A DNA stretch of 64,000 bases, taken from NCBI RefSeq assembly GCF_000143535.2, contig NC_037325.1:1426001-1490000 (forward strand), written 5' to 3'. The stretch is from Botrytis cinerea B05.10 (lineage: Eukaryota > Ascomycota > Leotiomycetes > Helotiales > Sclerotiniaceae). Of this stretch, positions 1 to 12,234 are shown in pieces (position 1 is the stretch's first letter; every line of letters begins with the position of its first letter). Under the pieces are notes generated by a model. The model did no database searches. It saw only the letters and a program-made list of their open reading frames with translations, and had not been told where the DNA came from. The position numbers were made by a program, and so were the translations under genes.

Positions 1-896
1 GTGGATCCGTCCGAGGAGCCCATGGATTTATGTCCACTAGCCGTACTTTATCAAATGGATCCGGTAGGTAAACATCAAAGGAGAAGTTACGATCCGGAAA
101 GGTATCTTTGAGAGTTTTATCAAAGTATTCTTGGATGACTTCTCTCAGAGTTGGAATGAGAGGAAACAAGAACTCAAAATAGTTCAAATCTCTTTGGCAT
201 ATGCCAATAATTCTTCTATCCCGTACAAAGCATCGAAACTCGCATGATGGATTAACTTTAAACCATTTCCGTAAAACTAAAACATATTGTGTACTTTCCT
301 TCGTAATGGAAGGATCCTCTGCACAACCATCAAAAGCATGTTCTAGATCGTGGGTGATGAAGTCGGAAGATTTGAGGAGGAGGTAAATGTCGTTTGGTGT
401 ATTGCATTCCATACTATTTTGCTTTAAACTGATCCACGTGGCATCCTTTGGAGCAGACCAGTTGAGCTTGGGAACCACTGATCCATCAAGTTCTGCAATT
501 GTCTCTTGTATTTGCTTGTGAATTTCCGAGAATTTTTCTGAGGGGTCAGGTCCCGTGTCTGTATCTTCATCCCAGCCATCACTGGTTGAATTGTTGTTGT
601 ATGTTTCTGGTGGAGGAAAAGTAGCAATCTCAGATGGAAGAACTATGCCATCTTCCCGTAGATATGAAAGGAACTCTGAAGTGAGAGGGATGATTCGAGA
701 TTTGAGAGTTGAGGACCGATATCTTGATATATGTCAGCAATTTTCCGACGAACAACTTGGAGCAAAAACCATACTTTGCATGCCAATTGTCGTATGAGCA
801 GTTCAAAATGTGAGATTTAGTGATAGGTTCGAAAGGGAGTCTAGTGAGGGGTTCTGCCTCAGCGGTTCCAGCTTCTGAATTATTGAGAGCTGGCAT
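1..896 (-). CDS. CDC123: CDC123/D123-family protein, N-terminal part (cut by window edge)
   Basis: This family is an ATP-grasp-like chaperone that helps assemble translation initiation factor eIF2 in the cytosol. The start is the ATG at 896-894. Exon 1 is 896-775 and exon 2 runs from 722 off the left edge, with a 52-bp GT-AG intron at 774-723; the reading frame is continuous across the join. About 280 residues are visible. Recognisable family blocks are [14 protein letters not shown], a DFITHDL stretch, a [19 protein letters not shown] segment and [11 protein letters not shown] at the very edge. The order and spacing match D123 proteins. It is divergent from CWC21, with about 310 bp between the two starts. 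The stop codon lies outside the window. Confidence 0.93.
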
Positions 897-1209
897 TTTC
901 CATACAGAACTTTGACTGTGTAGATGGATTAGAATTGATATAAAGACGTAGAAGAGATGATGATATCTGAAAAATGTATATGCTGTGAGTCAGAGAGATC
1001 CCTTCACATCAACGTTCCATCTTATCGAGGGGCAATCAATATTTTTGGAAGATTCTGCCACGCTAGCTGTAGACCGCCTGCAATAGCAAGGATTTGTTGA
1101 TTGTTCTCCACTCCACTCATCACCAGCTTTCTCATCACCCGCTTTCTCATCACCCGGCAGTCAACTGGAAAAAGAACAACCGACATCACAATTTGAGCAT
1201 TTCGCAATC
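897..1209. other. Divergent intergenic region between CDC123 and CWC21
   Basis: This 313-bp gap must hold both promoters. A short imperfect repeat of CATCACC/TTTCTCATCACCCG units lies at about 1117-1155, just upstream of the CWC21 start. I see no clear TATA box. Confidence 0.6.
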
Positions 1210-1767
1210 ATGTCTTCCAACGTCGGTCTTACAACACCTAGAGGAAGTGGAACTTCAGGTTATGTCCAAAGAAATCTTGCGCACATAAAACCCCGCGATC
1301 AAGGCAAACCATATCCTACGGATATCGACAGTCTCAGACATAGACAACGACAACCAGATAAAGGGATCCTTGAGCATGATAGAAAACGAGAAGTCGAGGT
1401 CAAGGTGTTTGAACTGCGCGACAAATTAGAGGAAGAGGGGTACGTTTTTGAACACATTATCAGCCATCCATAAGCTAATGCTGCATACAGACTCGATGAA
1501 GAAGAAATTGAAATACAGGAAGAGGCATTACGAAAGAAGCTATTGAAGGAGATGGAAAGAGGTAATGGACCAAGTAGGAAAGGCCTAAAGATGCATCAAG
1601 TACATGAATTGGCAGAAGCAAAGATCAAGCAAGACAAGAAGTTCAGGAGTGCCTTGGGCATTTCTAAGGATTACAAGGAGGGTGGCCACTGGCAGAAGCA
1701 AGAAGAGAGACAACGAGCTGCAATGGAAAAGAATGGCGAAGGACCTGCAGCTCCATCTGATATATGA
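1210..1767 (+). CDS. CWC21: Pre-mRNA splicing factor Cwc21 (SRRM2 N-terminal homologue)
   Basis: Cwc21 is a small spliceosome component that binds Prp8 and Snu114 near the catalytic core, and corresponds to the N-terminus of human SRm300/SRRM2. Exons are 1210-1439 and 1491-1767 around a 51-bp intron; the protein is 168 aa. The N-terminus [20 protein letters not shown] followed by [10 protein letters not shown] is the family hallmark. Residues about 55-100 form the acidic, helical cwf21 domain ([15 protein letters not shown] then [20 protein letters not shown]). The C-terminal third is basic and disordered, ending in [10 protein letters not shown]. It faces the enoyl-CoA isomerase gene tail to tail, 227 bp away. 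Confidence 0.95.
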
Positions 1768-1994
1768 GTGCGAAAAGACGACATACTAAAAAGCTACAAC
1801 ACGACTACATATGAACAATTATTTGGGGCGTTGCGCAGTCAGAGAGCTGGTCTTCCGAATGGACTTATCGTTGGGATATAAATGGTTTTAATTATTTGTA
1901 TTGGGCTGGGGTCCTACATCAGTTGGTATGAATGTTTAAGGTTAGACATATACCCTCACGATTCCTTTCCCTATACATTCTAAGTTTCAAATAT

Positions 1995-2913
1995 TCACAG
2001 CTTATGCTTCTTCTCACCACTTGCGATCTTTCTAAACTCCTCTTGTGGTATGCCAGCCGCAAATCGTTCAAGTCCACCGAACACCTCCGCTACACCCTGT
2101 GCGTCAAGCAAATCTCTCTCTGGTTTTCTGATCAAAGCCTTGATCTTAATCAAACTATCGCCGATTAAATGCGTTCCTAACCGATTATCTATCTCCTCGA
2201 ATACCAACTCTTTGAATTTCTCGGTCTCTCCCTTTTGAACATCGAAAATCTTATTCACGAACCCAACTTGCAGCAATTCCTCGGCAGTGATTCTCTTACT
2301 CATGATAAGGGCTTCATTTGCTTTGCTGATTCCCAACCGTTGGACGAAAGCTCTCGAAGCTCCCCCTTCTGCGACGAGCCCCAAACTAGAGAAGGGGGTT
2401 AAAAGGAAGGTCTGAGGCGTGCAGTATATGAAGTCGGAAAAGGCAATCAAAGCAGCCGAAAGTCCAACTGCTGGACCATTTAGAGCCGTGATGAGAATTT
2501 TTGGGTGTGTATAAAATGCGTTGGTTATGTTGAGGTTATTCGCGACGAAGCTAGTCAGCCAATGTCGAGCTAGATCAGTTCCAACAGGCTTTTCTCTACT
2601 GATAGATACATCGGCCCCTCTATGCATTGATCAATGACTGGCAACTACTGAACAGTGGAGGAGTCTTACGCTGAGAAGTACCGTCCTACGAGTCTAAATT
2701 AGCAAGACCCCTTTCACGATTGATATTGCAGAACACACCTTTTCCTGTTAAAACCGTGACGAAAACTTCATCATGGGTAGCAATTTCCCTCATGAATTTA
2801 GCTATGAGATAATAGCCATCTTGAGTCAAAGCATTGAGCTTCTTCTCATTATCAATAGTGATAACTGCGATTCTGCCCTTGTACTCCAGAGTTACTGGTT
2901 CGTTCTGAGCCAT
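1995..2913 (-). CDS. ECI1: Peroxisomal delta3,delta2-enoyl-CoA isomerase (crotonase fold)
   Basis: The enzyme shifts the double bond of unsaturated fatty enoyl-CoA so that beta-oxidation can proceed. Three exons were inferred: 2913-2739, a 16-nt microexon 2685-2670, and 2619-1995, with introns of 53 and 50 bp. The total is 271 aa and is in frame only with the microexon, which supplies the TGKGRYFSAGAD loop. Crotonase features are the substrate loop NEKKLNALT, NGPAVGLSAAL (residues about 111-121, oxyanion hole) and Glu148 in LGLVAEGGAS, the likely general base. The C-terminus is HKL, a variant of the PTS1 peroxisomal signal; yeast Eci1 also ends in a non-canonical HRL tripeptide. A dienoyl-CoA isomerase (Dci1-like) paralogue is the main alternative. 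Confidence 0.9.
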
Positions 2914-3484
2914 TTTGAATGCTTCCGTAGTGATTGTTGGATTTAGAAGTGAAGAATGGTATTGTCAAAAAAGCATAACACGAGTACAATCAACCGACGG
3001 TGATAATATCAAGAAAGTCACGAATGGATCCCGAATAGTCCAGATCATGGGGACCCAGCGAGCTATTAAGCTCATTTGTGGGGTAGCCGATTGCCTCGGT
3101 GGTTTGAAAATGCCATCAGAGGTTCGGAAAGCCTCACGGCCTGCAGTTGGAGGAGAACATACCAACCAGAAGGCAAAGTACGGGACAATATTGGAATGAG
3201 TATTGTAAATAAATTGAAGGGCATATTGACACCTTTGACTACATATCATAAATAAGAACATTTAACCATCAAAGCTAGAAGAAACATTTTCGTCGACTGG
3301 TGGCCATCATCCATCGTTTGTCACCAAAGATTTGCACGATATGATTGGCCGATTGTGAAGTCTCGATACTCGCATGATTTTTTATGGAATTTATCTCGAG
3401 CTTCGATTGAACTGCAGGAAGGGAAGACGTCCACATTAATAGACTGACTCACTATATCGCAATACTAGACCACATATTGCAATC
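2914..3484. other. Divergent intergenic region between ECI1 and PET100
   Basis: This 571-bp gap separates two divergent genes. Open frames here are short and have no recognisable content. Confidence 0.5.
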
Positions 3485-3839
3485 ATGGGAGGCCCCAATC
3501 TCGAAGTGTTCAAGGTAAACATTACCAATACCATTCCCAATGACTCCTGTCGCCAGTCTTATCGCCACCTTGAACTGCCCCTCCATGGACAATGATCTGA
3601 CAATTTGATAGTTCGGCATGTATATCATGTTCCCAATCGCAATCATGTACTACTATGGCACAAATCTCGACCAAAGATTTTCGGTTCCGGACTTCTGGCC
3701 AAGAGTTGACCAGACCAATCGTATCCCGTTCGAGAGGGAGGAGATTAAATCAGAGCTCGAGAGATTGAGGCAGAAGAGACTTTACTTGAGAGAGCAGAGG
3801 GTGCGGGGTGCCAATGGATCAAACGGCGAGGAGAAATAA
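3485..3839 (+). CDS. PET100: Cytochrome c oxidase assembly protein Pet100
   Basis: Pet100 is an inner-membrane chaperone for assembly of cytochrome c oxidase (complex IV). Exon 1 (3485-3514) encodes only ten residues, MGGPNLEVFK. A 97-bp intron (3515-3611) follows, then exon 2 (3612-3839) begins FGMYIMFPIAIMYYYGTNLD. The total is 85 aa, the usual family size. Residues about 11-26 form the single hydrophobic membrane segment. Downstream, RFSVPDFWPRVDQTNRIPFE is the conserved matrix/IMS block, followed by a basic coiled tail. Starting at the first long-exon ATG would lose the conserved N-terminus, so the small first exon was included. It converges on the TACO1 gene, which also acts in complex IV biogenesis. 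Confidence 0.93.
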
Positions 3840-4184
3840 GGAAGAAGACGGCTAGGAAGAATGCCACAATAGAAAGGTGGCATACGAAGAAAGTCGAAGA
3901 CAGAGAATTTCATGCGACGATATTGGTATAAAATGGACTACAAGGCAGGCTGGCGTTCTATGAGCACACATGCGGAAAGTGTTACGGGGCCGGTAGAGGA
4001 CCGGCAGAGGACTTGCATATTTTGCTCGGAGTTTCAAAGGATGGAGCCAAACTATTCAATCTTTCTTGAATTATGGCGGAGGGGTGAGGGATGCTTTCTG
4101 CTGTAGTGCAAATCCCTCCTACTGTACATCTAGTCTACATTCTACGTTTCTATGCGTTTCAACCAAATATAATACCCCTCTCAA
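3840..4184. other. Convergent intergenic region PET100/TACO1
   Basis: This 345-bp gap lies between two converging genes and presumably holds both 3' UTRs. I see no gene in it. Confidence 0.5.
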
Positions 4185-5185
4185 TCAATCCAATCCACTG
4201 ATCAGATCTTCCCATTTCCCGTCGTCAATGTTTCCCTGTACCACATTCGCATATATTCCTTGAACATCGGAGTTATCTCTTGTAGACTCAATGAAAGCAA
4301 TAAGTCTATCCGTGGCCTCCCCTGCGTCGACTGGCACATTTGTGTCTTCATTCGGATCCCACAGGATATCCGAACTTCCGATTTTGATGTCGAATTTCTT
4401 CTGTAGAGCGTCTCCGGCTACTGTTACCATATTCGGTTCCGTCCAAACGACAATATTTCCCTCGTCGTCGACTTCTAAATCCTCTGCTCCTGCTTCGATT
4501 GCCTCATCCATTACATCATCTACGCCTAGATTTTTCTCGTCTTTCTCGAACGTAACGCATCCTTTCTTTTGAAATAGATATGCAGTAGGTGTAACAGTTC
4601 CTCCATGGGTTTTGACCAGATGCCTCAAGTCCATCATAGTACGATTAACGCTGTCCGTCTCGGCTTCGATTATCATGGCAACTTGTGGCGGCATTATACA
4701 TTCCAACGTTGCTTTCTGCAGCGCAGCTCCAGTTGTAGATTTTCCTTGTCCGCGGGCTATGGCGGCCTCCATAGAAGCTTTTGGGAAACCAGCTATGGCA
4801 TTGTAAGTATATGTATGCACATGTCGAAGTCGAAGGGAATGTACCCCGTTATGTACCTTTCTTCGCAGCAGCTAGGACAGTCGCCAGTCTTGGATTTATG
4901 TATGGATCGGCGCCATGTACTTGAATGGTAGATGAGTATCATTAGCAACGTGAATGGCGCACCAGAAAACATACATTTTACAGCCAGCGCAATATCATGC
5001 GCAATGATAGAGCGAGCCTTTGTCTTTTTTGCATCCACAGCACCCTTGTCATGCTTGATTTTCGACCATCGATTGTGACCTGAAGATGCCGCTGACGTAG
5101 TGGAAAATTGTAGACATTTCGAACAGATATAATCGGTTCGAAGGAAAGGTCTAAGACCTCTAGAGAATGCCGGCATGTTTGTCAT
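4185..5185 (-). CDS. TACO1: Mitochondrial YebC/TACO1-family translational activator
   Basis: Family members act on mitochondrial translation; mammalian TACO1 promotes COX1 synthesis. Exons are 5185-4975, 4919-4857 and 4792-4185, with introns of 55 and 64 bp and phases that agree, giving 293 aa. A second in-frame ATG lies at 5176. The first about 35 residues, rich in Arg/Ser (PAFSRGLRPFLR), look like a mitochondrial presequence. The DUF28 signature GHNRWSKIKHDKGAVDAKKT follows. The YebC core then includes ADPYINPRLATVLAAAKKAG, AAIARGQGK and LVKTHGGTVTPTAYLFQKKG. Length and domain order fit a full-length protein. It starts 216 bp from the divergent LAA1 gene. Confidence 0.93.
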
Positions 5186-5401
5186 ACCGAAGATGAAATT
5201 TAATAGTGAGTTGGGACTTGGGAATTGAGCTCTGAAAATAAATATTGCTGTGGCTTCCGATTGGCTGAGAGTCGATCATCATCGCGAACACCTCTGTAAA
5301 TTGGTACAAGTAAAGGAGCCAGCAATGAGGCCAGAACCACTCCACAAATGTCCAGATTTCACACGGACATTGAACACAACAGATACAACGGATATTAAAT
5401 A

Positions 5402-8400
5402 ATGTCATCGACAGCTCGACCAAGCTCTAATAATGGCTCAAGTGAACTTCCTGGCAGATTAGAGCCATCGCCTACCCCCGAGCTAGACATCAAGAAGCTC
5501 CAATCTCTCCCATCAGAACAACAAGACTTGTATCTCCTCAATTTTGTTTCGACGCTCACGAGACATGTGGAAGGCTTGGAGCCAGACGACTGTACCGCCC
5601 AACAGCTTTACCTCAAGAAAGAACTCTTTCAAATCCTCAACCTCGCAGCCCCCCCTCCTACGAGAGTCATTCGAAATAATTTGGGACGATGTTTCGCACA
5701 TGTGCTAGGGGAAGGGGACAGGAAACTGCTATTCGAAACCATTAATGATCTGGTTACAATCATCAGTAATGGGAAGACCAAGACGGATGGGGATTTCAGG
5801 ACGAAACATGCAGCTGTTTACTGTTTAGGGGATGTCTTCGCATCCGCTGGGGACAGCGCAATTGGATTACATTCTTTGGCATGCAGTGCTATACTTAAGT
5901 TGTTGAAGTCAGCGCAAAACAATGCGGGCCTACGAGCGGCGATATTCAAAGCTGCGAGCAAGATTGTAGGAATGGTTGCGACAAGTATGGACGACACGAT
6001 CGCAAAGGACATCTGGAAGCAAGCAAGGAGTTATGCTTCGAGTGAGAAGTCGGCATTGGTCCAGATTGCTGCATGCAAATGCTTGAGGAGTCTGTGTAAG
6101 AACACGCAGTACTACGATAATTCTAGCGATTTCGAAAGTTTAAAGTCGACGATCTTCAAGACTATAGATTCGCCCAGCGCATTGGTTCGACAGGCCGCAG
6201 CAGAATGTTTGGCAGAGGCATTAGTGAAGAGTCACTCTGAGGAACCACCACGGGATAACGATATGCCAATAATCAAGAAGATCAAAAGGACGAATACCAA
6301 TAAACGTTCATCCGTAATAGCTGGACCGGGGCTTGACGACGATGAAATGCCATCGAGGCCTGGGACTCCCACCGGCAACAAGAAAAGTCAAATACTCGTT
6401 CTTACACTACAAGAAATACTGAAAGTATTATCGAATCAGTATATCAAAATATCTACAACTAACAGAGCTCGTGCCGGAATAGCTGTCTGCTACAGTCGTA
6501 TATTCAAAAGTATGAGTGAAAGAACGGTCGAGACGATGTACATGCAGATTGTGGACCATCTTACCGTGGAACTTCTAAGCCACGCAAACATCACCTGTAA
6601 TAGATATCGTTTGTTGAGCACACGTAAGTTTGTGCAAATCATCCTCGAAGATGTTGTCGGCCACTCCATACTTGGCGAATCTGGTCAATTGGACGCTGCA
6701 AAGTCCTTGGTCAATGACATTCTTAAAAACTATCCCCAAGTTATCAAAGAGAGAGCCGAGCCATCAAAGCATACACTTATTGCCACTCTAAGCGCATTGG
6801 CATCGTTGATTAAGACTTTGGGATCCGCTGCGAATGTAATTGCCGAAGGTTGTCGGGATGGGCTACTGCAAGTCCTTCAACATCCGAGTTACACAGTTCA
6901 AATATATACATCTTATTGTTTACGAACGTTTACATTGGCTTGCCCGCAGCAACTTTTGCCATGTCTCACTATTTGTATGAACAGCGTCAACCGAGAATTG
7001 AACTTGTTAAACACAGGACGAAACTCGCCAAGGCGATGTGTGGGATATGCCAATGGATTGTCTGCCATGATTAGCACAGCAAACTTACAACCGCTTTACG
7101 GCTCAGTTGATGTCAATAGTCGCGTCCTTTCACTCGCGACTAACCTTCTCAAGTCAAGTAGTAAATCCGAATTGCGTGTCTCAAGCACTCAGATCCAGGT
7201 GGCTTGGATTCTCATCGGTGGGTTGATGTCGTTAGGACCAAATTTTGTGAAGATTCATTTATCTCAGTTACTTTTACTATGGAAGAATGCATTGCCAAAG
7301 CCTCTTGCAAAGGACAATACTTCTCAACGAAGCTTTCTCGAATCCTCCTTTCTCACTCACGTCAGAGAATGTGCCCTTGGCTCTATTCTGGCGTTCCTAC
7401 AATTCAACAGCCGCCTTCTGACTGCAGACGTTTCTAAGCGAATTGCTGCCATGCTTACAAATACTTCGGCGTTTTTGAAGAGTCTCCCATCTAAAAAGTT
7501 GTCGGATGATGTCACACAACGATTGACTCCATCATTGCAATTGCAAGATCTTGATTTGATGGTTCAGCGTCGCGTCCTTCAATGTTATGCGCGACTGGTT
7601 ACGCTTAGTCCAGTTGGCGGAAGTGAAGCACTACTACAATCAAATCTTCTCACGCTTGCTGTGTCATTCTTTGCCGATCCTGAAAACTATAGTCCAAGTT
7701 CCCTATCTACATCCATTGCGAGCTCAGCAGGTAATTTCGAAACAGTTTGGGACGTTGGGGATAATTCTGGCTTTGGAGTCACAGGCCTTGTCCGAGGCTT
7801 CAACGTACAAAAGCTGTCTTCTGAACAAGAAAACGGATCTCAAGATGACTGGATAAAAGAAACTGGATCAGATATCGACATATCAAATGTGTTGCTATCT
7901 CCTATCTGTAGCTCCCTTGAGCACGACTCGATTTCGCTATATTTGGGCGATATCCAAAAAGAAGATAGTCTACCAGATCCGCCCGCTACAGAAGTCGTCA
8001 ACATCGCTATTAGGTTATTCGCAATCGCTTTCCCAATCACCCCTCCCAAAATTCAGGAGAGTATACTAGAACAAATTGCTACGTTTTTATCCACTGGTGC
8101 GCTTCAAAGAGACCCTGGACGCAAGGCTGCTATTAATGTCAACATTGCGACTGCCTTGTTTTCCGCGCTGAAGGTGGCTGTGAAAGAGACATCATCTCCC
8201 CCCGGTGACCTCACAAACCCCGCTGTGGAGAAGCTCATGCAAGAAATTCTTAGGTCATTTGTTGTTCACCAAGATCAATATGTACGCAACATTGGCTATG
8301 AGTCTCTAGCTCGACAGTGCAATATTTCCGGCAACACATATACCAACTTGGAAATTAAACACCTCATTGATACCATTGTGAGCAACCGTGAGCCGAGCGC

Positions 8401-11400
8401 CAGAGCTGGTTGCGCAATGGCACTTGGGTGCATCCATTCTCAAGTCGGAGGAATGGCGGCAGGCTTTCACTTGAAGACGATTTTAGGAATTTTAATGTCT
8501 TTGTGTAATGATCCACATCCAACTGTTCATATTTGGGCACTCGAGTCACTATCACGTGTCGCTGAATCAGCTGGTTTAACATTTTCGGGTTATGTATCGA
8601 GTACGCTTGGCATGCTGTGTCAACTATATGTCTCGGACACACATAACGAGGAAATTTCTTCCCTGGCTACTTCAAATCTAGAACTGGAATTATCTACAAC
8701 TGCTGTTATTACACGTTGTATAGATTCTTTGGTCAATGTTCTTGGCCCTGATCTTCAGGATATGACCAAAGCTCGAGACCTGATACTTACTATGGTAGGT
8801 CAGTTTGGTGCAGAGGAAAACATTCTAGTCTTGGCTGGTAGTCTAAAATGTCAAGAACATCTGGCTCTATATGCTCCAGGTCATATGGAATTCGTAGATT
8901 ATGTTGTTCTTCTCCAAAAAGATCTCAAATCTGATATTTCTTTACTGAGAGACATCGCCATTGACGGTCTGTACAATCTTATGAAGCGCAATTCCGAAGA
9001 TGTTGTGAAAGCGGCCGAGACGGGCTTTGAAGACCAACTTTGGCTGGCTTTAGATTCAGACCCTGCACATGATGGTATCAGAAATGTTATCCGGAATTGG
9101 CTACAACAATCCTGTCTGACAGAAACTCCACGATGGCTACAAAGGTGCCAAACAGTCCTATCAATGACACGACCAAAAGCAGAAGATTCTACGGCAGTAT
9201 CTGCAAAGGTCAGTGCCATGCCTGATTTGCAAGATGAAGAAGTAGCAGGTTTCGCAGCTGCTTCTGGTATGACCAAAGATACGAATGCCCCTGCTGCGGG
9301 TCAAGAGCCACTTAGATGGCAGGTTCGAACATTTGCCATGAGCTGTTTGGGAGAAATCTTTACATTGGTTAGTAAGGATTTAACAGCTAACGGTAGTTCA
9401 TCTGCGGAAGTGGCTTTACAAAAGAGGGTTGCCGATGTTATTCGAATGGCGTTTTCTGCTTCTACATCCAACGTTGTGGAGCTTCGAGTCTGGGGTCTAA
9501 AAATAATCGATGCAGTGCTTAAGATGTTTGGTCATACACCAGATCCTGATTTCGCCGAGGCGCCACTTCTAGAGCAATACCAAGCTCAGATTAGTTCTGC
9601 TCTTACGCCAGCTTTTGCTGCTGACTCCTCACCTGAATTAGCTTCTGAGGCTGTCAATGTTTGTGCGGCTTTCATTGCTACTGGTATTGTTACCGATGTT
9701 GATCGAATGGGTCGCATTCTCAAAACCTTGGTGACTGCATTGGAGAATTTCTCGACAGAGTCTGAAGTCGCATCTATTGGAGATCTTAAAGGTCTCAGTT
9801 CTAATGCTCAGGTCATGGTCAAGATGGCAGTTTTCTCTGCCTGGGCTGAGTTACAAGTAGCCAGCACCGAACAAAAGTATCTTGTCGATGTCCTCAAACC
9901 ATATATTGGTACATTGACTCCATTATGGCTTGCTTCATTAAGAGAATTTGCACGTTTAAGATTTGAGCCAGATATTTCGATGAGCTTAGGTCCTCCATCA
10001 TTGTCTGGCAGTTTAGATAGTATCTATTCTGCCTTGAATCGAGAGACTTTGTTGAGGTTTTATCAAGATTCATGGCTTAAGCTCGTTGACGCTATCGCTA
10101 GTCTTATTGAACAGGACAGTGAATTCGTGTTCAATGCTCTAGATGGTAAGGAAGCTGATGCTCCTTCAACAAATGGAAATTCTAAAGGGAATGATATCAA
10201 CTACCGAGACGAACCAGTCGCGTTTTTCTTCGTTTTGTTCGGAATTGCTTTTGAAGCACTCGTTGCTAAACCTGGGAGTGAGGCCCTAGCATCAAAGGGA
10301 CAAACACTCGAAATTTTGCAGGCTTTGAAGAAAATCTTGCATCCTAGCGTGTCTGGGCATGCGATATATAGAGAGGCGATATTCTCTGAAACTATGGATC
10401 TACTAGATCGACTTGTTCTCACCGAAGGACTCGATGTTCAAACTGTTATTGTGCAAATCGCAAGAAGTCTGTGCATTTCTCATCCGTCGGCCACCAAGGC
10501 GGACGTGGCTGAGGGTGAGGATCTGTCGGAGGATATCGAGCAACTTTTTGAACTTACTAGAATTATTGTTTTGGTACTTGCTGGTCTGCTACCAAACTTG
10601 ATTGAAGCACAGCAACCGGCTCGTCATCCACTAACAGATGAAGCTGTTTCTCTGGTCAGAGTGTCTCTCAACGCATTGGTCGACGCTGCCGAAGTGTTCC
10701 CATCGATTATCAAAACAGATCTGCATGCTTGTATTATCCATATATTTGCTACCATCCTTGGAACAGGAAGTTGCCAAGCCGTGGTAGTCCCTCAGTCGCT
10801 CCCAATACTAAAACGATTCATCACGAGTGTCTCCGCATCGTACAAAATACAAAACCCAAAGCACAACACTAGCATCATACAATTACAAGGTTGTCTCAAA
10901 CGATTTTTATCGATATATATGAACGCCCAAAAGCGAGAGACAGAAGTATCTTTACCATGTGTCAAAAATACTCTTCTTGCTTCAACATTGTTGCTTACTA
11001 GTGGCACAAATCATCTATCTGCTAGCGATCCTCTTGTCACTCGTTTCCTGGATGAAGTCGTAGATTGCTTGAGTGATCGAATGGTAAGATACTTTTCCCT
11101 TGAGGGGTGAACTCTGCTAACATGATTTCATAGACCGCAAAAGTAGCAGCAAATTGCATTCGCAGTCTCCTTCTCACGAATCCCAAAACAGCAGCAGATC
11201 AAAGCATCGCGCGTTATCTCTTACCCCTTCTGATTACCTTCAGTACAAATACTGCAAGTGAAGATCCTGAAAACGCCAGAGCTCTAACATTACATGCTGT
11301 AACAGCATTCGTCGTTTCACTTGATGGCAAACAAAGAGCAGTAGCTATGTCGATAGTCATACCTACGTTATTGAAACGTGCGAATGGCGACGGAGAGAAA

Positions 11401-11613
11401 GTTTGGAAGGAGACTAATGCGAGATTGCTTGAGATGGCGGCGGCTGATCCAACAGCTTTTAGAGCTGTAGTTGGGGGAATGACGGCAGAGCAGAAGGGAT
11501 TTATGGAGGGTGTTCTGGTTAAAGGTAGAGAGGGTGGAAGGGGGAAGATGGATGAGGATGAGGAGGGTGGAAGAGAACCTACGATTGCTCTGAGGATGGA
11601 TTTTGGTGGATAA
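5402..11613 (+). CDS. LAA1: Large HEAT-repeat protein, HEATR5/Laa1 family
   Basis: Laa1/HEATR5 is a giant cytosolic HEAT-repeat scaffold that works with the AP-1 clathrin adaptor in Golgi-endosome traffic. One long exon (5402-11083, 1894 codons) is followed by a 50-bp intron (11084-11133) and a short last exon (11134-11613), for 2053 aa in total. Yeast Laa1 and human HEATR5B are of similar length. The protein is alpha-helical throughout. Early blocks such as LGRCFAHVLGEGDRK and AVYCLGDVFASAGD and later ones such as ARAGCAMALGCIHSQVGGMA are typical of the family. A low-complexity, Pro/Ser-rich N-terminus (first about 30 residues) precedes the repeats. The last exon ends in an acidic, glycine-rich tail. 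Assignment rests on size and repeat style; Laa1 is the best fit. Confidence 0.85.
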
Positions 11614-12054
11614 TGGAGGAATAGGATGAAGAGGGGACTGAATGAAAACGAAAAGAAAGGAAAGGAAAATGTTGAGTTTGCATAGAGTGGAGTAAGGACT
11701 GTATGTTGGGATGGTCATGGAATGTGGAAATAGCATTTAATGATGGGATGGAATAGATATTAATATTAAGCGGAGATATTATTCTGCGGTTAAGCAAAAG
11801 GGGAGTGGTGTTCTCAAATGCGCCTGTCCATGTCCTGTTGTGTGCTGTTTCTCCTATTCGAGAGTCCTTCCTGCCCTACATTTTGTTCAAACTAATAACA
11901 TCTGAACACCAGAATAAATCTATACCGCGTCCCATCTAATCACTTCCAGAGCAATCTCCTTTCCCTTGGATCAGCCTAACACCTCATATCTCAATTATAT
12001 TCATCCCTGACTGGAAACATTCCCGCACTCATTTAGTGATCCATCTCCTGGAAT
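11614..12054. other. 3' flank of LAA1
   Basis: AT-rich 3' flank with short open frames only; I see no gene in it. Confidence 0.45.
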
Positions 12055-12234
12055 CTACCGTCTAATCATCCTCCGTTCCCACTCTCTCGTCTGACTCTCG
12101 GTTCTGGTAGGCGGGGTGAAAAAATCCGCGGGGCCATTGCCGGTTCTGGCGCTCTCGGGGTAGCTGAGCTCGAAGTGGAGGGCCGAGAAGGGCTTTTTGA
12201 GGGAGCGCCAGATGGAATTGAGGGTGAGGGCCAT
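12055..12234 (-). CDS. Possible 59-aa basic small protein
   Basis: An uninterrupted ATG-to-stop frame of 59 codons begins MALTLNSIWRSLKKPFSALH and ends in an Arg/Glu-rich tail (REWERRMIRR). The first 25 residues have an amphipathic look, with hydrophobic and basic residues mixed, and could be an organelle-targeting or membrane-associated helix. Local GC content is higher than in the flanking DNA, which hints at coding. I do not recognise it. It lies about 440 bp past the LAA1 stop, on the opposite strand. Chance occurrence cannot be ruled out. Confidence 0.35.
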   Translation of the reverse strand: MALTLNSIWRSLKKPFSALHFELSYPESARTGNGPADFFTPPTRTESQTREWERRMIRR

